NCBI GenBank assembly: GCA_900545285.1
Contig: UQYK01000007.1
Location: 1 to 51,693, forward strand
From: an uncultured Ruminococcus sp.
GTDB taxonomy: Bacteria > Bacillota > Clostridia > Oscillospirales > Ruminococcaceae
DNA: 51,693 bases
Direction of reading: 5' to 3'
Position 1 is the first letter of the stretch, and the number at the start of each line of letters is the position of its first letter. The position numbers and the translations under genes are program-made. The notes beneath the pieces were generated by a model that did no database searches, was not told the origin of the DNA, and was given only the letters and a program-made list of their open reading frames with translations. Shown here one piece after another: positions 1 to 8,534 of this stretch.

Positions 1-299
1 AAACCATGTAAGTCCCATTCTGTGATGTCATCCAAAATGTTCCATATTCGATTTCCCTGATCCCCCGTAAATCTGGACTGTGTTTTGTATGATGCATTGC
101 AGCAAAGAGAACCCTCATACAAAAAACTACGGAAAAACAACATATTTCCTGCTTTTCTTTTCTGCAATGTCTACTGGAATTATACACTATATTCCGAATT
201 TTGTCAATCTTTCTAATTTGAATTTCTGTCGTATTAGCAAAATTTATTGTACAATAAATTTATACAATGGCCTTGCAAATAAAAAATTGAAAAAAATGC
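1..299. other. AT-rich left-edge region, no supported gene
   Basis: This stretch is much richer in A and T than the rest of the window. Short open frames exist on both strands, including about 97 codons on the plus strand from position 80, but none has a ribosome binding site, a recognisable domain or normal codon use. A minus-strand frame running off the left edge (around 1-100) could be the start or the remains of a gene outside the window, but I cannot identify it. The region ends in a perfect palindrome and the promoter of the tRNA-Lys gene. Confidence 0.5.
240..261. repeat. 22-bp perfect palindrome (candidate operator)
   Basis: Each half is AAATTTATTGT, read to the centre at 250/251, with no spacer. 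It lies 39 bp upstream of the -35 box of the tRNA-Lys promoter. A spacer-free palindrome of this length in AT-rich DNA fits the binding site of a dimeric repressor, perhaps for a gene left of the window, but it could also be a chance product of base composition. It has no GC core, so it would make a poor terminator. Confidence 0.45.
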
Positions 300-328
300 T
301 TGACATTGATTTCGTTCTGTGCTATAAT
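300..328 (+). promoter_or_regulatory. Sigma-A promoter of tRNA-Lys
   Basis: The -35 box TTGACA (300-305) and the -10 box TATAAT (323-328) are both perfect consensus and are separated by 17 bp. The tRNA begins 52 bp after the -10 box. This is what one expects of a strong, unregulated stable-RNA promoter. Confidence 0.9.
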
Positions 329-380
329 AAATATCGTTGCTTATGGCGTTATTCTGTAAGTATACCAAAATGAAAACAAT

Positions 381-456
381 GAGATATTAGCTCAGTTGGC
401 AGAGCATACGCCTTTTAAGCGTAGGGTCGAGGGTTCAAATCCCTCATATCTCACCA
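381..456 (+). tRNA. tRNA-Lys (anticodon UUU)
   Basis: A complete 76-nt cloverleaf. The acceptor stem GAGATAT (381-387) pairs with ATATCTC (446-452), followed by discriminator A and an encoded CCA at 454-456. The D arm contains AGCTCAGTTGGCAGAGC, the anticodon loop is CTTTTAA with anticodon TTT, and the T arm is GAGGG-TTCAAAT-CCCTC. UUU reads both lysine codons AAA and AAG. The gene is a single-tRNA transcription unit with its own promoter and terminator. Confidence 0.98.
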
Positions 457-494
457 AAAAGTCCGCATCATTTGTGATGCGGACTTTTTGTTTT
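456..494 (+). terminator. Rho-independent terminator of tRNA-Lys
   Basis: A 15-bp perfect stem (456-470 with 475-489) with core GTCCGCATCA, a TTTG loop and a T-rich tail. It begins at the last base of the tRNA CCA end. Confidence 0.93.
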
Positions 495-527
495 TCTTCT
501 ATTTTTCAGAAAGTAAGTACATGGATT

Positions 528-1704
528 ATGATACAAGAATTATCGCGCCGTATAGGTCAGATTCTTGCACGCGGCATACAGGAAAAGAAACTCTACGGTG
601 CCTGCGCCGCTGTTTTTCGAAAGCAGGAGCTTTGCTATATGACTACAGCCGGATTTGCAGATCAGGAAAAGCAGCTTCCCATGCAGCCAGACACGCTGTT
701 CCGCATGTTCTCTATGACAAAGCCCATCACCGCAGCGGCAACCATGATGTTGTGGGAACAGGGCAAATTGGAACTGACTGATCCGGTTTCCTGGTACATC
801 CCCACATTCCGCAATCAGATGGTGGAAGCTGCCGGAAAACTGGTCCCGGCTGAACGGGAACTGATCCTACAGGATCTGTTAAATATGACATCCGGCATCC
901 CCTATCCGGACTGCCACACCCTTTCCCAGAAAAAAATGGGGCTTTTATGATGAAATCAACACCAGACTCTCCACCGATCACCCGGTAGATACACAGGAAT
1001 TTGCAATGCGGGTGGACAAGGACGTGCCGCTGCTGTTCCAGCCGGGCACGCGCTGGTCTTACGGCGCTTCTGCGGATATCCTGGGTGCGGTTCTGGAACG
1101 CGTTTCCGACTTACCGCTGGATGAACTGTTCCGAAAGCTGATCTTCACACCGCTAGGCATGAAAGACACAGATTTTTACGTTCCAGAAGAAAAGCGCCCG
1201 CGCCTGGCACAGCTCTACGCCTGGGGCGAAAACGGCCTGCAAATCGAACCAGATCCGCATCTCGGCATGACAGATTACCGCAAACGGCCGGCATTTTTCT
1301 CCGGCGGCGCCGGCCTTATTTCCACCCTGTCGGACTATGCGCAGTTTGCTAATGCGCTGGCCGGAAAGGGTCTGCACAAAGCTAGTGGCACACGGCTTTT
1401 TGGAGAAGGCACTTGGCGCTATCTCACCACACCGCAGCTGTCCCCCCGACAAAAAACAGGAATCGACTGGCCGCAGCTCAAGGGGTATACCTATGGAAAC
1501 CTGCTCCGGGTTTTAGAAAATCCTGCGGCTTGCTGCACCTGCGTTCCGGCCGGCGAATTCGGCTGGGACGGCTGGACCGGCCCTTATTTCTGCGTCTCTC
1601 CCGAAGATCAGACCGTCTTGCTGTATCTGGTTCAGGTCTGCGGCGGAAGCACCAGCGATATTGTCACCCGTCTGCGAAATACCACCTTCGGCATGCTGGG
1701 ATAA
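528..1704 (+). pseudogene. Serine hydrolase (beta-lactamase/EstB-type), frameshifted
   Basis: This is a penicillin-binding-protein-like serine hydrolase of the class C beta-lactamase / EstB esterase fold, split over two frames. The first part (ATG 528, stop 948-950) holds the nucleophile motif S-M-T-K in FSMTKPIT. The second part, up to 1704, holds the tyrosine motif region WSYGAS and a late GWDGWTG segment where the third motif is expected. The break is in a run of seven A at 930-936. With six A the frame reads straight through as KKWGFYDEIN and gives about 391 residues, the normal family length. No signal peptide is seen, so it may act in the cytoplasm. All else looks intact, so this is a recent mutation, an assembly error or a slippage site. 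The substrate cannot be told; family members cleave esters, peptides or beta-lactams. Confidence 0.8.
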
Positions 1705-1789
1705 AACGATACCGGGCGCGCAGGCCTTTTGTGCAATCTATGCATATCTGCCGAATATTTGTTGTGTAATTTCACAGTTTTTTCTATTG

Positions 1790-1832
1790 CATGTGTTACA
1801 TGATTTACATTTTCATCAACATGTGCTATACT
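1790..1832 (+). promoter_or_regulatory. Promoter of the xylanase gene, with small palindrome
   Basis: -35 TTTACA (1804-1809) and -10 TATACT (1827-1832) are 17 bp apart. A short inverted repeat CATGT-GTT-ACATG (1790-1802) abuts the -35 box and could be a regulator site. The transcript would have a leader of about 70 nt ending in the GGAGG site before ATG 1907. Confidence 0.75.
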
Positions 1833-1906
1833 ATGGTTGTATGGCTTTTCAGCTGCTTCCGGACGTTTCCGGAGTCATTTCTTTTTTATGATCGGAGGAT
1901 TTACTT

Positions 1907-3988
1907 ATGAAACAAGGTATCTTGAAACGGCTTCTTGCCGGTGCCATGGGTGCAGTTCTGCTCGGAACTTCAATTCCGATTACTGCCGTCACCGCAGAAG
2001 ATGCCGAAACCGGCGCTGTCATCTACAGCTCGGATTTTGAGGACAGCAGTGCCTCTCTGCCGTTCACCGGCAGAGGCGGTGTGGAGTCCATTTCCATCAC
2101 CAGCAGCCAGGCACACGGCGGCTCCTCTTCCATGATGGTCGCAGACCGTGCCAAGGGCTGGCACGGTCCGCAGCTTCTGCTGGATGACATTTGCCAGCCG
2201 AACAAGGAATACGTCATCAATGCTTATGCCAAGACAAATTGGTACAACAGCATCAAGTTGAGTCTGGAATATACAGACACTGCCGGAGAACGGCATTACA
2301 GCAATCTGTCAAGCAGCATTTCCAACGGGGACTGGGCGGAATTTTCCAATATCAAGTTCAGCTTTACCAGTGAAGTAACCAAGGTGTATGTTTACTTTGA
2401 ATGTGATGGCGCGGCAGATCTGTACATCGATGACTTCACCCTTGCAGAAGCACCGATTATCCCCATTCAAAATGATATTCCTTCTTTAAAAGATGTTTAC
2501 CGCAACTATTTCAAGGTAGGTACTGCCATTATGGCATCAAACCTTTCCTCCCCGTCTTTTATGGATCTGGTACAGAAGCACTTCAGCGACAGCATCACCT
2601 TCGGCAATGAGTTAAAGCCGGACTATGTACTGGATCAGGCCGCTTCTCAGGAAAAGGGAGACAACCTCAATCCTCAGGTAAACTTCTCCCAGGCAGATGC
2701 TCTGCTGAAATACTGCGCTAAGAACAAGATTCCGGTACGCGGCCACACTCTGGTATGGCACAGCCAGACACCAGACTGGTTCTTTAAGGAAAACTTCTCC
2801 GATGACGGCGATTGGGTGGACAAGGACACCATGATCACCCGTATGGAAAATTATATTAAAAATGTAATGGAAGGCCTGGCTGCCCAGTATCCGGATGTAG
2901 AATTCTACGCCTGGGACGTAGTCAACGAGGCATGGCAGGACAACGGCACACCTCGTGCAGCAGGCTCCAGCAAGTCCGGCGATCCCAACAGCTCCGCATG
3001 GACACGGATTTTCGGTGACAACTCCTTTATTGAATATGCATTCCAGTTCGCCAGAAAATATGCGCCGGAAGGCTGTAAACTGTATTACAACGATTTCAAC
3101 GAATACATGCCGCAGAAGACTGCTGCAATCTATGACATGGCAATGGAACTGAAGGAAAAAGGCCTCATTGATGGTATCGGCATGCAGTCGCACCTGGATG
3201 TAGGCTTCCCCAATGCTTCCACTTATGAAACGGCACTGTCCAAGTTTGCTTCTACCGGCCTGGATATTCAGGTAACAGAGCTGGACATCACCACCTCTGA
3301 TACATCAGAAGCTGGCCTGGAAAAGCAGGCTCAGATGTACAGCGACATCTTCGACCTCTATGTCAAGTATGCAGACAATATCTCTGCTGTTGTCATCTGG
3401 GGCGTAACTGATGACCAAAGCTGGCGTGCAAGCCGTGTGCCGCTGCTGTTTGACGAAAACTTCAAGGCAAAGCCGGCTTATAATGCAATTATAGACGGCA
3501 TGGATGTTCCGGTCACCACAACCACTACAACAGACATCTCCGACATTGTCACCACAACTACCACAGTATCCGAAACCACAATCACTTCTGATACAGAAAG
3601 TTCCATCACCACGGTTGTCACCTCAGATACCACTGACACAGAAACTGAAACAGATCCGTCTTCTTCTGAGACAACCACTACTACCACCACTACTACCACC
3701 ACAACGACCACCACAACAACAGATTCCGAGCCTTCTACCACAACTTCCACTACGCCGAGTGCCGTTCCAAGCAGTATTCTGTATGGAGACATCAACATGG
3801 ACGGAAAGGTTGCACTGGTAGACGCTGTTATGCTGAACAAGGCTGTAGCCGATGTTGTTACACTGGATAAACAGGCTCGCGCTAATGCAGACTGCAACGC
3901 AGACGGCGAAGTAAACGGAAACGATTCCATCACACTGCTGCGATTCCTGGTACAGCTCATTGACGTTCTGCCCGACAACGGACAGTAA
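1907..3988 (+). CDS. Cellulosomal GH10 endo-1,4-beta-xylanase with CBM22-like module and dockerin
   Basis: Secreted 693-residue enzyme that cleaves internal beta-1,4 bonds of xylan. Order: signal peptide (about 1-30, KRLL then a hydrophobic stretch to VTA), CBM22-like module (about 40-182, ending in LYIDDFTL), GH10 barrel (about 190-530), Thr/Ser linker (about 536-617) and type I dockerin (about 626-690). The acid/base is E341 in WDVVNEAW and the nucleophile is E458 in QVTELDI; the substrate-site motif RGHTLVWHSQTP is present. The dockerin has two calcium loops, DINMDGKVALVD (628-639) and DCNADGEVNGND (662-673), both with the usual D/N/D/D positions. The dockerin implies docking to a scaffoldin cohesin on the cell surface. 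A GGAGG site precedes the ATG. It stands alone between a promoter and a terminator. Function is very secure; the CBM assignment is slightly less so. Confidence 0.96.
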   Translation: MKQGILKRLLAGAMGAVLLGTSIPITAVTAEDAETGAVIYSSDFEDSSASLPFTGRGGVESISITSSQAHGGSSSMMVADRAKGWHGPQLLLDDICQPNKEYVINAYAKTNWYNSIKLSLEYTDTAGERHYSNLSSSISNGDWAEFSNIKFSFTSEVTKVYVYFECDGAADLYIDDFTLAEAPIIPIQNDIPSLKDVYRNYFKVGTAIMASNLSSPSFMDLVQKHFSDSITFGNELKPDYVLDQAASQEKGDNLNPQVNFSQADALLKYCAKNKIPVRGHTLVWHSQTPDWFFKENFSDDGDWVDKDTMITRMENYIKNVMEGLAAQYPDVEFYAWDVVNEAWQDNGTPRAAGSSKSGDPNSSAWTRIFGDNSFIEYAFQFARKYAPEGCKLYYNDFNEYMPQKTAAIYDMAMELKEKGLIDGIGMQSHLDVGFPNASTYETALSKFASTGLDIQVTELDITTSDTSEAGLEKQAQMYSDIFDLYVKYADNISAVVIWGVTDDQSWRASRVPLLFDENFKAKPAYNAIIDGMDVPVTTTTTTDISDIVTTTTTVSETTITSDTESSITTVVTSDTTDTETETDPSSSETTTTTTTTTTTTTTTTTDSEPSTTTSTTPSAVPSSILYGDINMDGKVALVDAVMLNKAVADVVTLDKQARANADCNADGEVNGNDSITLLRFLVQLIDVLPDNGQ
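3512..3757 (+). repeat. Threonine-rich linker coding tract (ACN repeats)
   Basis: The linker between the xylanase barrel and the dockerin is coded by runs of ACA/ACC/ACT/ACG, with an uninterrupted threonine run at residues 589-605. Synonymous codons are mixed, so it is not a pure microsatellite, but it remains open to length change. Such linkers in secreted polysaccharidases are flexible and often O-glycosylated. Confidence 0.8.
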
Positions 3989-4010
3989 TCGATAAACCAA
4001 TCTCACATTA

Positions 4011-4048
4011 TGCAAAAAGACCGCAGATCAACCTGCGGTCTTTTTGCA
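4011..4048 (+). terminator. Terminator of the xylanase gene
   Basis: A 16-bp perfect stem, TGCAAAAAGACCGCAG (4011-4026) with its complement at 4033-4048, a 6-nt loop and a T run inside the 3' arm. It separates the xylanase from the DUF3783 gene. Confidence 0.92.
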
Positions 4049-4066
4049 GAAAGGACTTTGATCTAC

Positions 4067-4429
4067 ATGGAAAAATTACTTTGCATTGCTGTCCCGGATG
4101 CAAAATCCGTAGAAGCCATTGCTGCCAGACTGCGAATCCGCACAGTTTTCATCTCCCCGGAGCAGTATCAGACACCGGTCGGAACCCTTGCCGGATATAC
4201 AAAAATCACTCCGCAGTCCGACATGCCAAACACAGATACACTGCCGCAGGAAGGCATTCTGGTACTGTGTGAATTCAAAAACAACCGCATGGATCGGCTG
4301 CTGCAAGCACTGCGGCAAAACGGAATGCAGTCGGTCTATAAGGCAATTCTCACGCCCAGCAACGCCGGCTGGAGCATCATGCAGCTGGCACACGCCTTGA
4401 TGGAAGAGCGCCGCCAAATGGAATCCTGA
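4067..4429 (+). CDS. DUF3783 family protein
   Basis: A 120-residue cytoplasmic protein without signal or membrane segment. The central part GILVLCEFKNNRMDRLLQAL, the following YKAILTPSNAGWS and the final LAHALMEERR match my memory of the clostridial DUF3783 family, whose function is unknown. The start at ATG 4067 is chosen because AGAAAGGA lies about 10 nt upstream and because the earlier in-frame ATG at 4010 lies in the preceding terminator. It has terminators on both sides and so is a single-gene unit, though no clear promoter is visible between the xylanase terminator and its start; low read-through could supply it. Confidence 0.75.
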   Translation: MEKLLCIAVPDAKSVEAIAARLRIRTVFISPEQYQTPVGTLAGYTKITPQSDMPNTDTLPQEGILVLCEFKNNRMDRLLQALRQNGMQSVYKAILTPSNAGWSIMQLAHALMEERRQMES

Positions 4430-4447
4430 CACAACTGAAAACAATGC

Positions 4448-4482
4448 AAAATCCCGGATAAGTGGTACTTATCCGGGATTTT
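4448..4482. terminator. Bidirectional terminator between DUF3783 and phoR
   Basis: A 16-bp perfect stem (4448-4463 with 4467-4482), core ATCCCGGATAAGT, flanked by A on one side and T on the other. It lies between the convergent DUF3783 and phoR genes and can stop transcription from both. Confidence 0.93.
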
Positions 4483-4508
4483 CTGTTTCTTTATATCTTA
4501 ACACGGGT

Positions 4509-6179
4509 TCAGCGCTTTACAGGGAAAATCAGCTTGATTTCCGTTCCTTCTCCCACCTCGCTATTCAGTTCAATGACAGCATGATGCAGCGCCGCGCCAT
4601 GCTTTACAATGGAAAGACCCAGGCCGGTTCCGCCCACTGCTTTGGAGTGGCTCTTATCCACCCGATAAAACCGTTCAAAGACGCGGCTCTGTTCAGCTTT
4701 GGGGATGCCGATTCCGGTGTCTTTTACTGTCAGTGTGATTGCCGCATCGCTCTGCTTTACATCCACGCTGACGCGGCCGTCCTTTTGATTATACTTCACG
4801 GCATTTTCGCAGAGGTTATACACCATTTCAGACAAAACCTGCCGTACGCCATACACACTCCCATGTGTTCCGCCGGCCACCAGTGAAACGCCGTTCTTTT
4901 TTGCCACTGAGGAAAGCTGCTGTACCACATCCCTGGAAATTTCCAGCAAGTCCACTGATTCCCGTTCCAGCGGAACCTGATCTTCGTCCAGCTGGGACAA
5001 TTTGATAATATCCCCGATCAATGTAATCAAGCGCTGGGACTCGTCATAGATTTTCCCGGCAAAATGAGGAATATCCTCCGGCCGCACAATTCCGTTTCGA
5101 ATAATTTCTGCAATGCCGGAAATGGATGTCAGCGGCGTTTTCAGTTCGTGAGAAACATTTGCTGTAAATTCCCTGCGGTACCGCTCCTGCTCCTCCTTTT
5201 CGGTAATATCCAGCACCAGGAGCACTGCACCCACCAATTCCTGCTCAGAATCCGGGCTGCATACAGAATTGGCAATAATCTGATAAACTCTTCCATTTAG
5301 CGTCAGATTTTTTTGAGTATTCCGCCCCTGCAAAGCGGAGTCAACAGCTTCCCGGAATTCCTGGCTCCGGTTGACTGCCAGCAGATTCTGTCCAATCGGC
5401 TCATTCTCAATGCTGAATATCTGTACAGCGCTCTTGTTATAAGAAAGAATCTGATAATTGCGGTCTATGACAAACAGACCTTCGCTCATATTTTCCGTAA
5501 TCATAGAAAATTCCTGCTGCTGTTTTTTCAGTTCCCTGACGCGATGTTCAATTTCCCGGTTTTGTGCCGCAATCCGCTGCAAAAACGGAGACAACTCATC
5601 ATAGGTTTCCACCTGCTCCGGGTGCTTGAGGTCTAATTCGCTCAGCGGATGCACAATCTTTTTGGACACCCGATAGGACAAGACCCCGGACAAAATGCAG
5701 GCCGCTAAGAGAATAAAGCAAATCGGAGACAGCATTCCGCCCACTAAAAACAAAACCGAACTTTGAGAAACAGACAGCCGCAAAACGGTGTGATCCTGCA
5801 TGCGCTTGGCGTAATACATGGTACGCTCTGAAACAGTGGTAGACTGCCGAAAGCTGGTGCCGGCAGAGCCTTCCATAGCCTGTTTGACTTCCTCCCGATT
5901 CCTGTGATTTTCCATCTGAGAAGCATCAAACTGGTTGTCATACAGCACTGTTCCGTCTGCTGCAATCCAGGTAATCCGGCAATCATTTTCGTTCAGGTTC
6001 TTTAAGTAGTCCATGCCATCCAATGTAATACCCTGTTCCACAAACTCTTCAGTGACTTCCAGCTGATCCATCTGAATTTTCTGAAAGTGCTCATACAATA
6101 CACCAGTAATCAGCGCCAGAGACAACAGCAGTACCGAAACCACTACGGTAATAGTCGAAAGAAAAATTCGTTTGGTCAT
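4509..6179 (-). CDS. phoR: Phosphate-sensing histidine kinase PhoR
   Basis: Membrane sensor kinase of 556 residues. TM1 is at about 8-28, then an extracytoplasmic loop, TM2 at about 143-168, a cytoplasmic PAS domain (from about 225, EGLFVIDRNYQIL), a HisKA helix with phospho-acceptor H344 in VSHELKTPLTS, and an ATPase domain with NLCENAVKYN (N box), DTGIGIP (G1) and GGTGLGLSIV (G2). It should autophosphorylate and pass phosphate to the regulator coded just upstream, with which it overlaps by 4 bp (ATGA). The tie to phosphate comes from domain order and from the adjacent pst-phoU operon; sequence alone would only say PhoR/VicK-type kinase. Confidence 0.92.
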   Translation of the reverse strand: MTKRIFLSTITVVVSVLLLSLALITGVLYEHFQKIQMDQLEVTEEFVEQGITLDGMDYLKNLNENDCRITWIAADGTVLYDNQFDASQMENHRNREEVKQAMEGSAGTSFRQSTTVSERTMYYAKRMQDHTVLRLSVSQSSVLFLVGGMLSPICFILLAACILSGVLSYRVSKKIVHPLSELDLKHPEQVETYDELSPFLQRIAAQNREIEHRVRELKKQQQEFSMITENMSEGLFVIDRNYQILSYNKSAVQIFSIENEPIGQNLLAVNRSQEFREAVDSALQGRNTQKNLTLNGRVYQIIANSVCSPDSEQELVGAVLLVLDITEKEEQERYRREFTANVSHELKTPLTSISGIAEIIRNGIVRPEDIPHFAGKIYDESQRLITLIGDIIKLSQLDEDQVPLERESVDLLEISRDVVQQLSSVAKKNGVSLVAGGTHGSVYGVRQVLSEMVYNLCENAVKYNQKDGRVSVDVKQSDAAITLTVKDTGIGIPKAEQSRVFERFYRVDKSHSKAVGGTGLGLSIVKHGAALHHAVIELNSEVGEGTEIKLIFPVKR

Positions 6180-6856
6180 AGTTCTTCCGCTCCTGCACGA
6201 TATCCCACACCGCGAACGGTTTCAATGTACTTTCCGCATTCTCCTAGCTTCTGGCGCAGATGGCGCACATGGACATCCACAGTGCGGCTTTCTCCGTCAA
6301 AGGAATAGCCCCAGATCTGGTTCAGCAGCTGATCTCTGGTAAAGACAACCCCCGGATTGTCCATCAGCAGACACAAAAGCTCAAATTCCTTCAAGGTCAG
6401 ATTGACCGTTTCACCGGCTGCGTGCACGACATGGCGCACCGGATTGACCTGCAAGTCTCCCAATGTCAGCACCTGTTCCTCCGCTTCCTGTTTTTCTGTC
6501 CGGCGCAGCACCGCTTTGATCCGCGCCACCAGCGCCATCATTCCAAATGGCTTTGCCACATAATCATCTGCGCCGCAGTCCAGTCCGATCACCTGATCGT
6601 ACTCGGTTCCCTTCGCGGTAAGCATAATCACCGGGAGTTCTTTTGTCTGATTGGCGGTGCGAATTTTCTTCAGAATTGCCAGACCGTCCTCTTCCGGCAG
6701 CATAATATCCAGCAGCACCAAGTCCGGCAATTCCTTCTGCATTGCCTCCCAGAATGCTGACGGCAGTCCGAATCCCTTCGCCTCCATGCCTGTACTGCGC
6801 AGTGTATAGATCACCAGTTCCCGGATGCTGTCATCATCCTCTACCAAATAAATCAT
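6176..6856 (-). CDS. phoP: Response regulator PhoP/PhoB (OmpR family)
   Basis: A 226-residue regulator. The receiver domain (1-115) has the acidic pair EDD near residues 6-8, phospho-acceptor D50 in VLLDIMLPEEDG and TAKG further on. The winged-helix DNA-binding domain (about 130-226) has FELLCLLMDNPG and RTVDVHVRHLRQKLG. The start at 6856 is preceded by AAAGGCGG; a longer open frame to 6976 has no such site. It very likely binds the repeats upstream of pstS. It is coded downstream of phoU behind a terminator, so it probably has its own promoter, which I could not locate. Confidence 0.93.
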   Translation of the reverse strand: MIYLVEDDDSIRELVIYTLRSTGMEAKGFGLPSAFWEAMQKELPDLVLLDIMLPEEDGLAILKKIRTANQTKELPVIMLTAKGTEYDQVIGLDCGADDYVAKPFGMMALVARIKAVLRRTEKQEAEEQVLTLGDLQVNPVRHVVHAAGETVNLTLKEFELLCLLMDNPGVVFTRDQLLNQIWGYSFDGESRTVDVHVRHLRQKLGECGKYIETVRGVGYRAGAEEL

Positions 6857-6960
6857 AATGCCGCCTTTCTGCAATGACTCGCTAAACTCATTTTTCTTGT
6901 CCCATCGGATTTTGCAGTACAAATTTGCACCAGTTCTTCCCGATACATCCAGATACAGGA

Positions 6961-7008
6961 AAAAGGAACCTGCCAAAGAATCCTCCTGATTCCCCGGATG
7001 TTCCTTTT
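6961..7008 (-). terminator. Terminator after phoU
   Basis: On the minus strand AAAAGGAAC (7008-7000) pairs with GTTCCTTTT (6969-6961), with an inner GAATC/GATTC pairing, followed by further T. It ends the pst-phoU unit before phoP-phoR. Confidence 0.75.
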
Positions 7009-7132
7009 CTCAAAATGTATGGATGCAGACGATGTTTCATCCGCTGACGCAAAAGGGTATTTTTCCGATGGGAATATATCCTCAAAGCCTGCTTAAAAAA
7101 GTTGTTCTGATTTCCAAAGGAACAGCAGACGC

Positions 7133-7771
7133 TTACGCATGCTCGCCGGTAATCGCATAAATCACCCATTCTGAAACGTTTACCGCATGATCGCCGATGC
7201 GTTCCAGATACTTTGCAATCATTAACAGATCAAATGCCTGCTCTGATTTTTCCTTGTCTTCCCGGATCAGGTCAATGAGCTCCTTCCGCACCTGAATAAA
7301 CAGTGCGTCTACCTTATCATCTTCCTGTCCCACCTTTTTAGCAAGCTCCAAATCGTGATTGACATAGGAATCCACGCTGTCTGTCACCATGCCAATGGCG
7401 GCCTTCGCCATTTCCTTGATATGAATTTTGCCGTTAAAGTCCCGGAAAGAATCGTTTTTGGTGATATCTGCAATATCAAATGCCTGATCGCCGATGCGTT
7501 CCAGATCTGAAATCATTTTCAATGCGGAAGAGACGGTGCGCAAATCCGTAGCCACCGGCTGCTGCATGAGCAGAAGCCGCATGCAAAGCCGCTCAATGTC
7601 CCGTTCATACTGGTCAATTTCCAGTTCCACGGTACTGACCTTTGCTGCAATGGAGGGGTCATTTTCCAGAAGACCCTGAATCGCAGAAGAAATCGCATCC
7701 TCACAAAGTGCACCCATCTGAATCAAGTTTGTATTCAGTGTTGTCAGCTGTGCATTGTAGTATTCTCTCAT
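7133..7771 (-). CDS. phoU: Phosphate signalling protein PhoU
   Basis: A 212-residue all-helical protein made of two PhoU repeats, each with the acidic metal-binding signature: ALKMISDLERIGDQAFDIAD in the first half and MIAKYLERIGDHAVNVSEW in the second. It restrains Pst transport and PhoR signalling when phosphate is plentiful. Its ATG shares a base with the pstB stop codon, so it is translationally coupled and last in the pst operon. Confidence 0.97.
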   Translation of the reverse strand: MREYYNAQLTTLNTNLIQMGALCEDAISSAIQGLLENDPSIAAKVSTVELEIDQYERDIERLCMRLLLMQQPVATDLRTVSSALKMISDLERIGDQAFDIADITKNDSFRDFNGKIHIKEMAKAAIGMVTDSVDSYVNHDLELAKKVGQEDDKVDALFIQVRKELIDLIREDKEKSEQAFDLLMIAKYLERIGDHAVNVSEWVIYAITGEHA

Positions 7772-8520
7772 TATCCGAACCTCCCTGAGATATAGTCCTC
7801 TGTCCGTTTATCCTGCGGATTCGAGAACAGCTGTTCTGTTTCCGCATATTCGATGACTTCTCCTAAGAGGAAGAACGCAGTACGATCGGACACACGGGTT
7901 GCCTGCTGCATGTTATGCGTCACGATAATAATAGTATACTCCTTTTTCAAAGAAATTACAAGGTCTTCCACCTTAGAAGTTGAAATTGGATCCAGCGCAC
8001 TGGTGGGTTCGTCCATAAGCAGCACTTCCGGATGCACTGCAAGCGCACGCGCAATACAAAGTCGCTGCTGCTGTCCGCCGGACATCCCAAGCGCACTCTT
8101 GTTCAGCCGATCCTTGACTTCGTCCCAGATTGCCGCATCCCGAAGAGACTTTTCCACGATTTCGTCCAGCTTTGCCTTTGCATGGATTCCGTGGGTACGG
8201 GGGCCGTAGGCAATGTTGTCATAGATGCTCATAGGAAAAGGATTGGCCTTCTGAAACACCATGCCTACTCGTTTCCGCAGCAGATTGACATCAATATCTC
8301 CGTAGATATCCTCTCCATCCAGGCGAATATCCCCGGTAATTTTACAGCCCTCCACCAGGTCGTTCATCCGGTTCAGGGATTTCAGCAGTGTGGATTTTCC
8401 GCATCCGGACGGGCCGATAAACGCACTGACTTCATTGGCCGGCAGCTCCAGATTGATATTTTTCAGGGCATGAAACGTATTATAATACAGATCCATATTA
8501 TGAATTTCAAATTTTGCCAT
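7771..8520 (-). CDS. pstB: Phosphate ABC transporter ATP-binding protein PstB
   Basis: The 249-residue ATPase of the high-affinity phosphate importer. Walker A GPSGCGKST (36-44), Q loop at Q89 in MVFQKANPFP, signature SGGQQQR (146-152), Walker B LLMDEP (166-171) and the H-loop histidine in VTHNM are all present. Two copies would pair with PstA-PstC in the membrane. It lies between pstA and phoU. Confidence 0.98.
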   Translation of the reverse strand: MAKFEIHNMDLYYNTFHALKNINLELPANEVSAFIGPSGCGKSTLLKSLNRMNDLVEGCKITGDIRLDGEDIYGDIDVNLLRKRVGMVFQKANPFPMSIYDNIAYGPRTHGIHAKAKLDEIVEKSLRDAAIWDEVKDRLNKSALGMSGGQQQRLCIARALAVHPEVLLMDEPTSALDPISTSKVEDLVISLKKEYTIIIVTHNMQQATRVSDRTAFFLLGEVIEYAETEQLFSNPQDKRTEDYISGRFG

Positions 8521-8534
8521 AATTGCTCCTCTTT

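Noticed and set aside
80..373. A 97-codon open frame at the left edge
   Set aside because: It has no ribosome site, an AT-driven composition and runs through the tRNA promoter.
3478..3978. A Val/Ser-rich open frame on the minus strand under the xylanase linker
   Set aside because: It is the complement of the ACN threonine tract and has no start signal.
4010..4066. Upstream ATG for the DUF3783 protein
   Set aside because: It lies in the xylanase terminator; ATG 4067 has a proper ribosome site.
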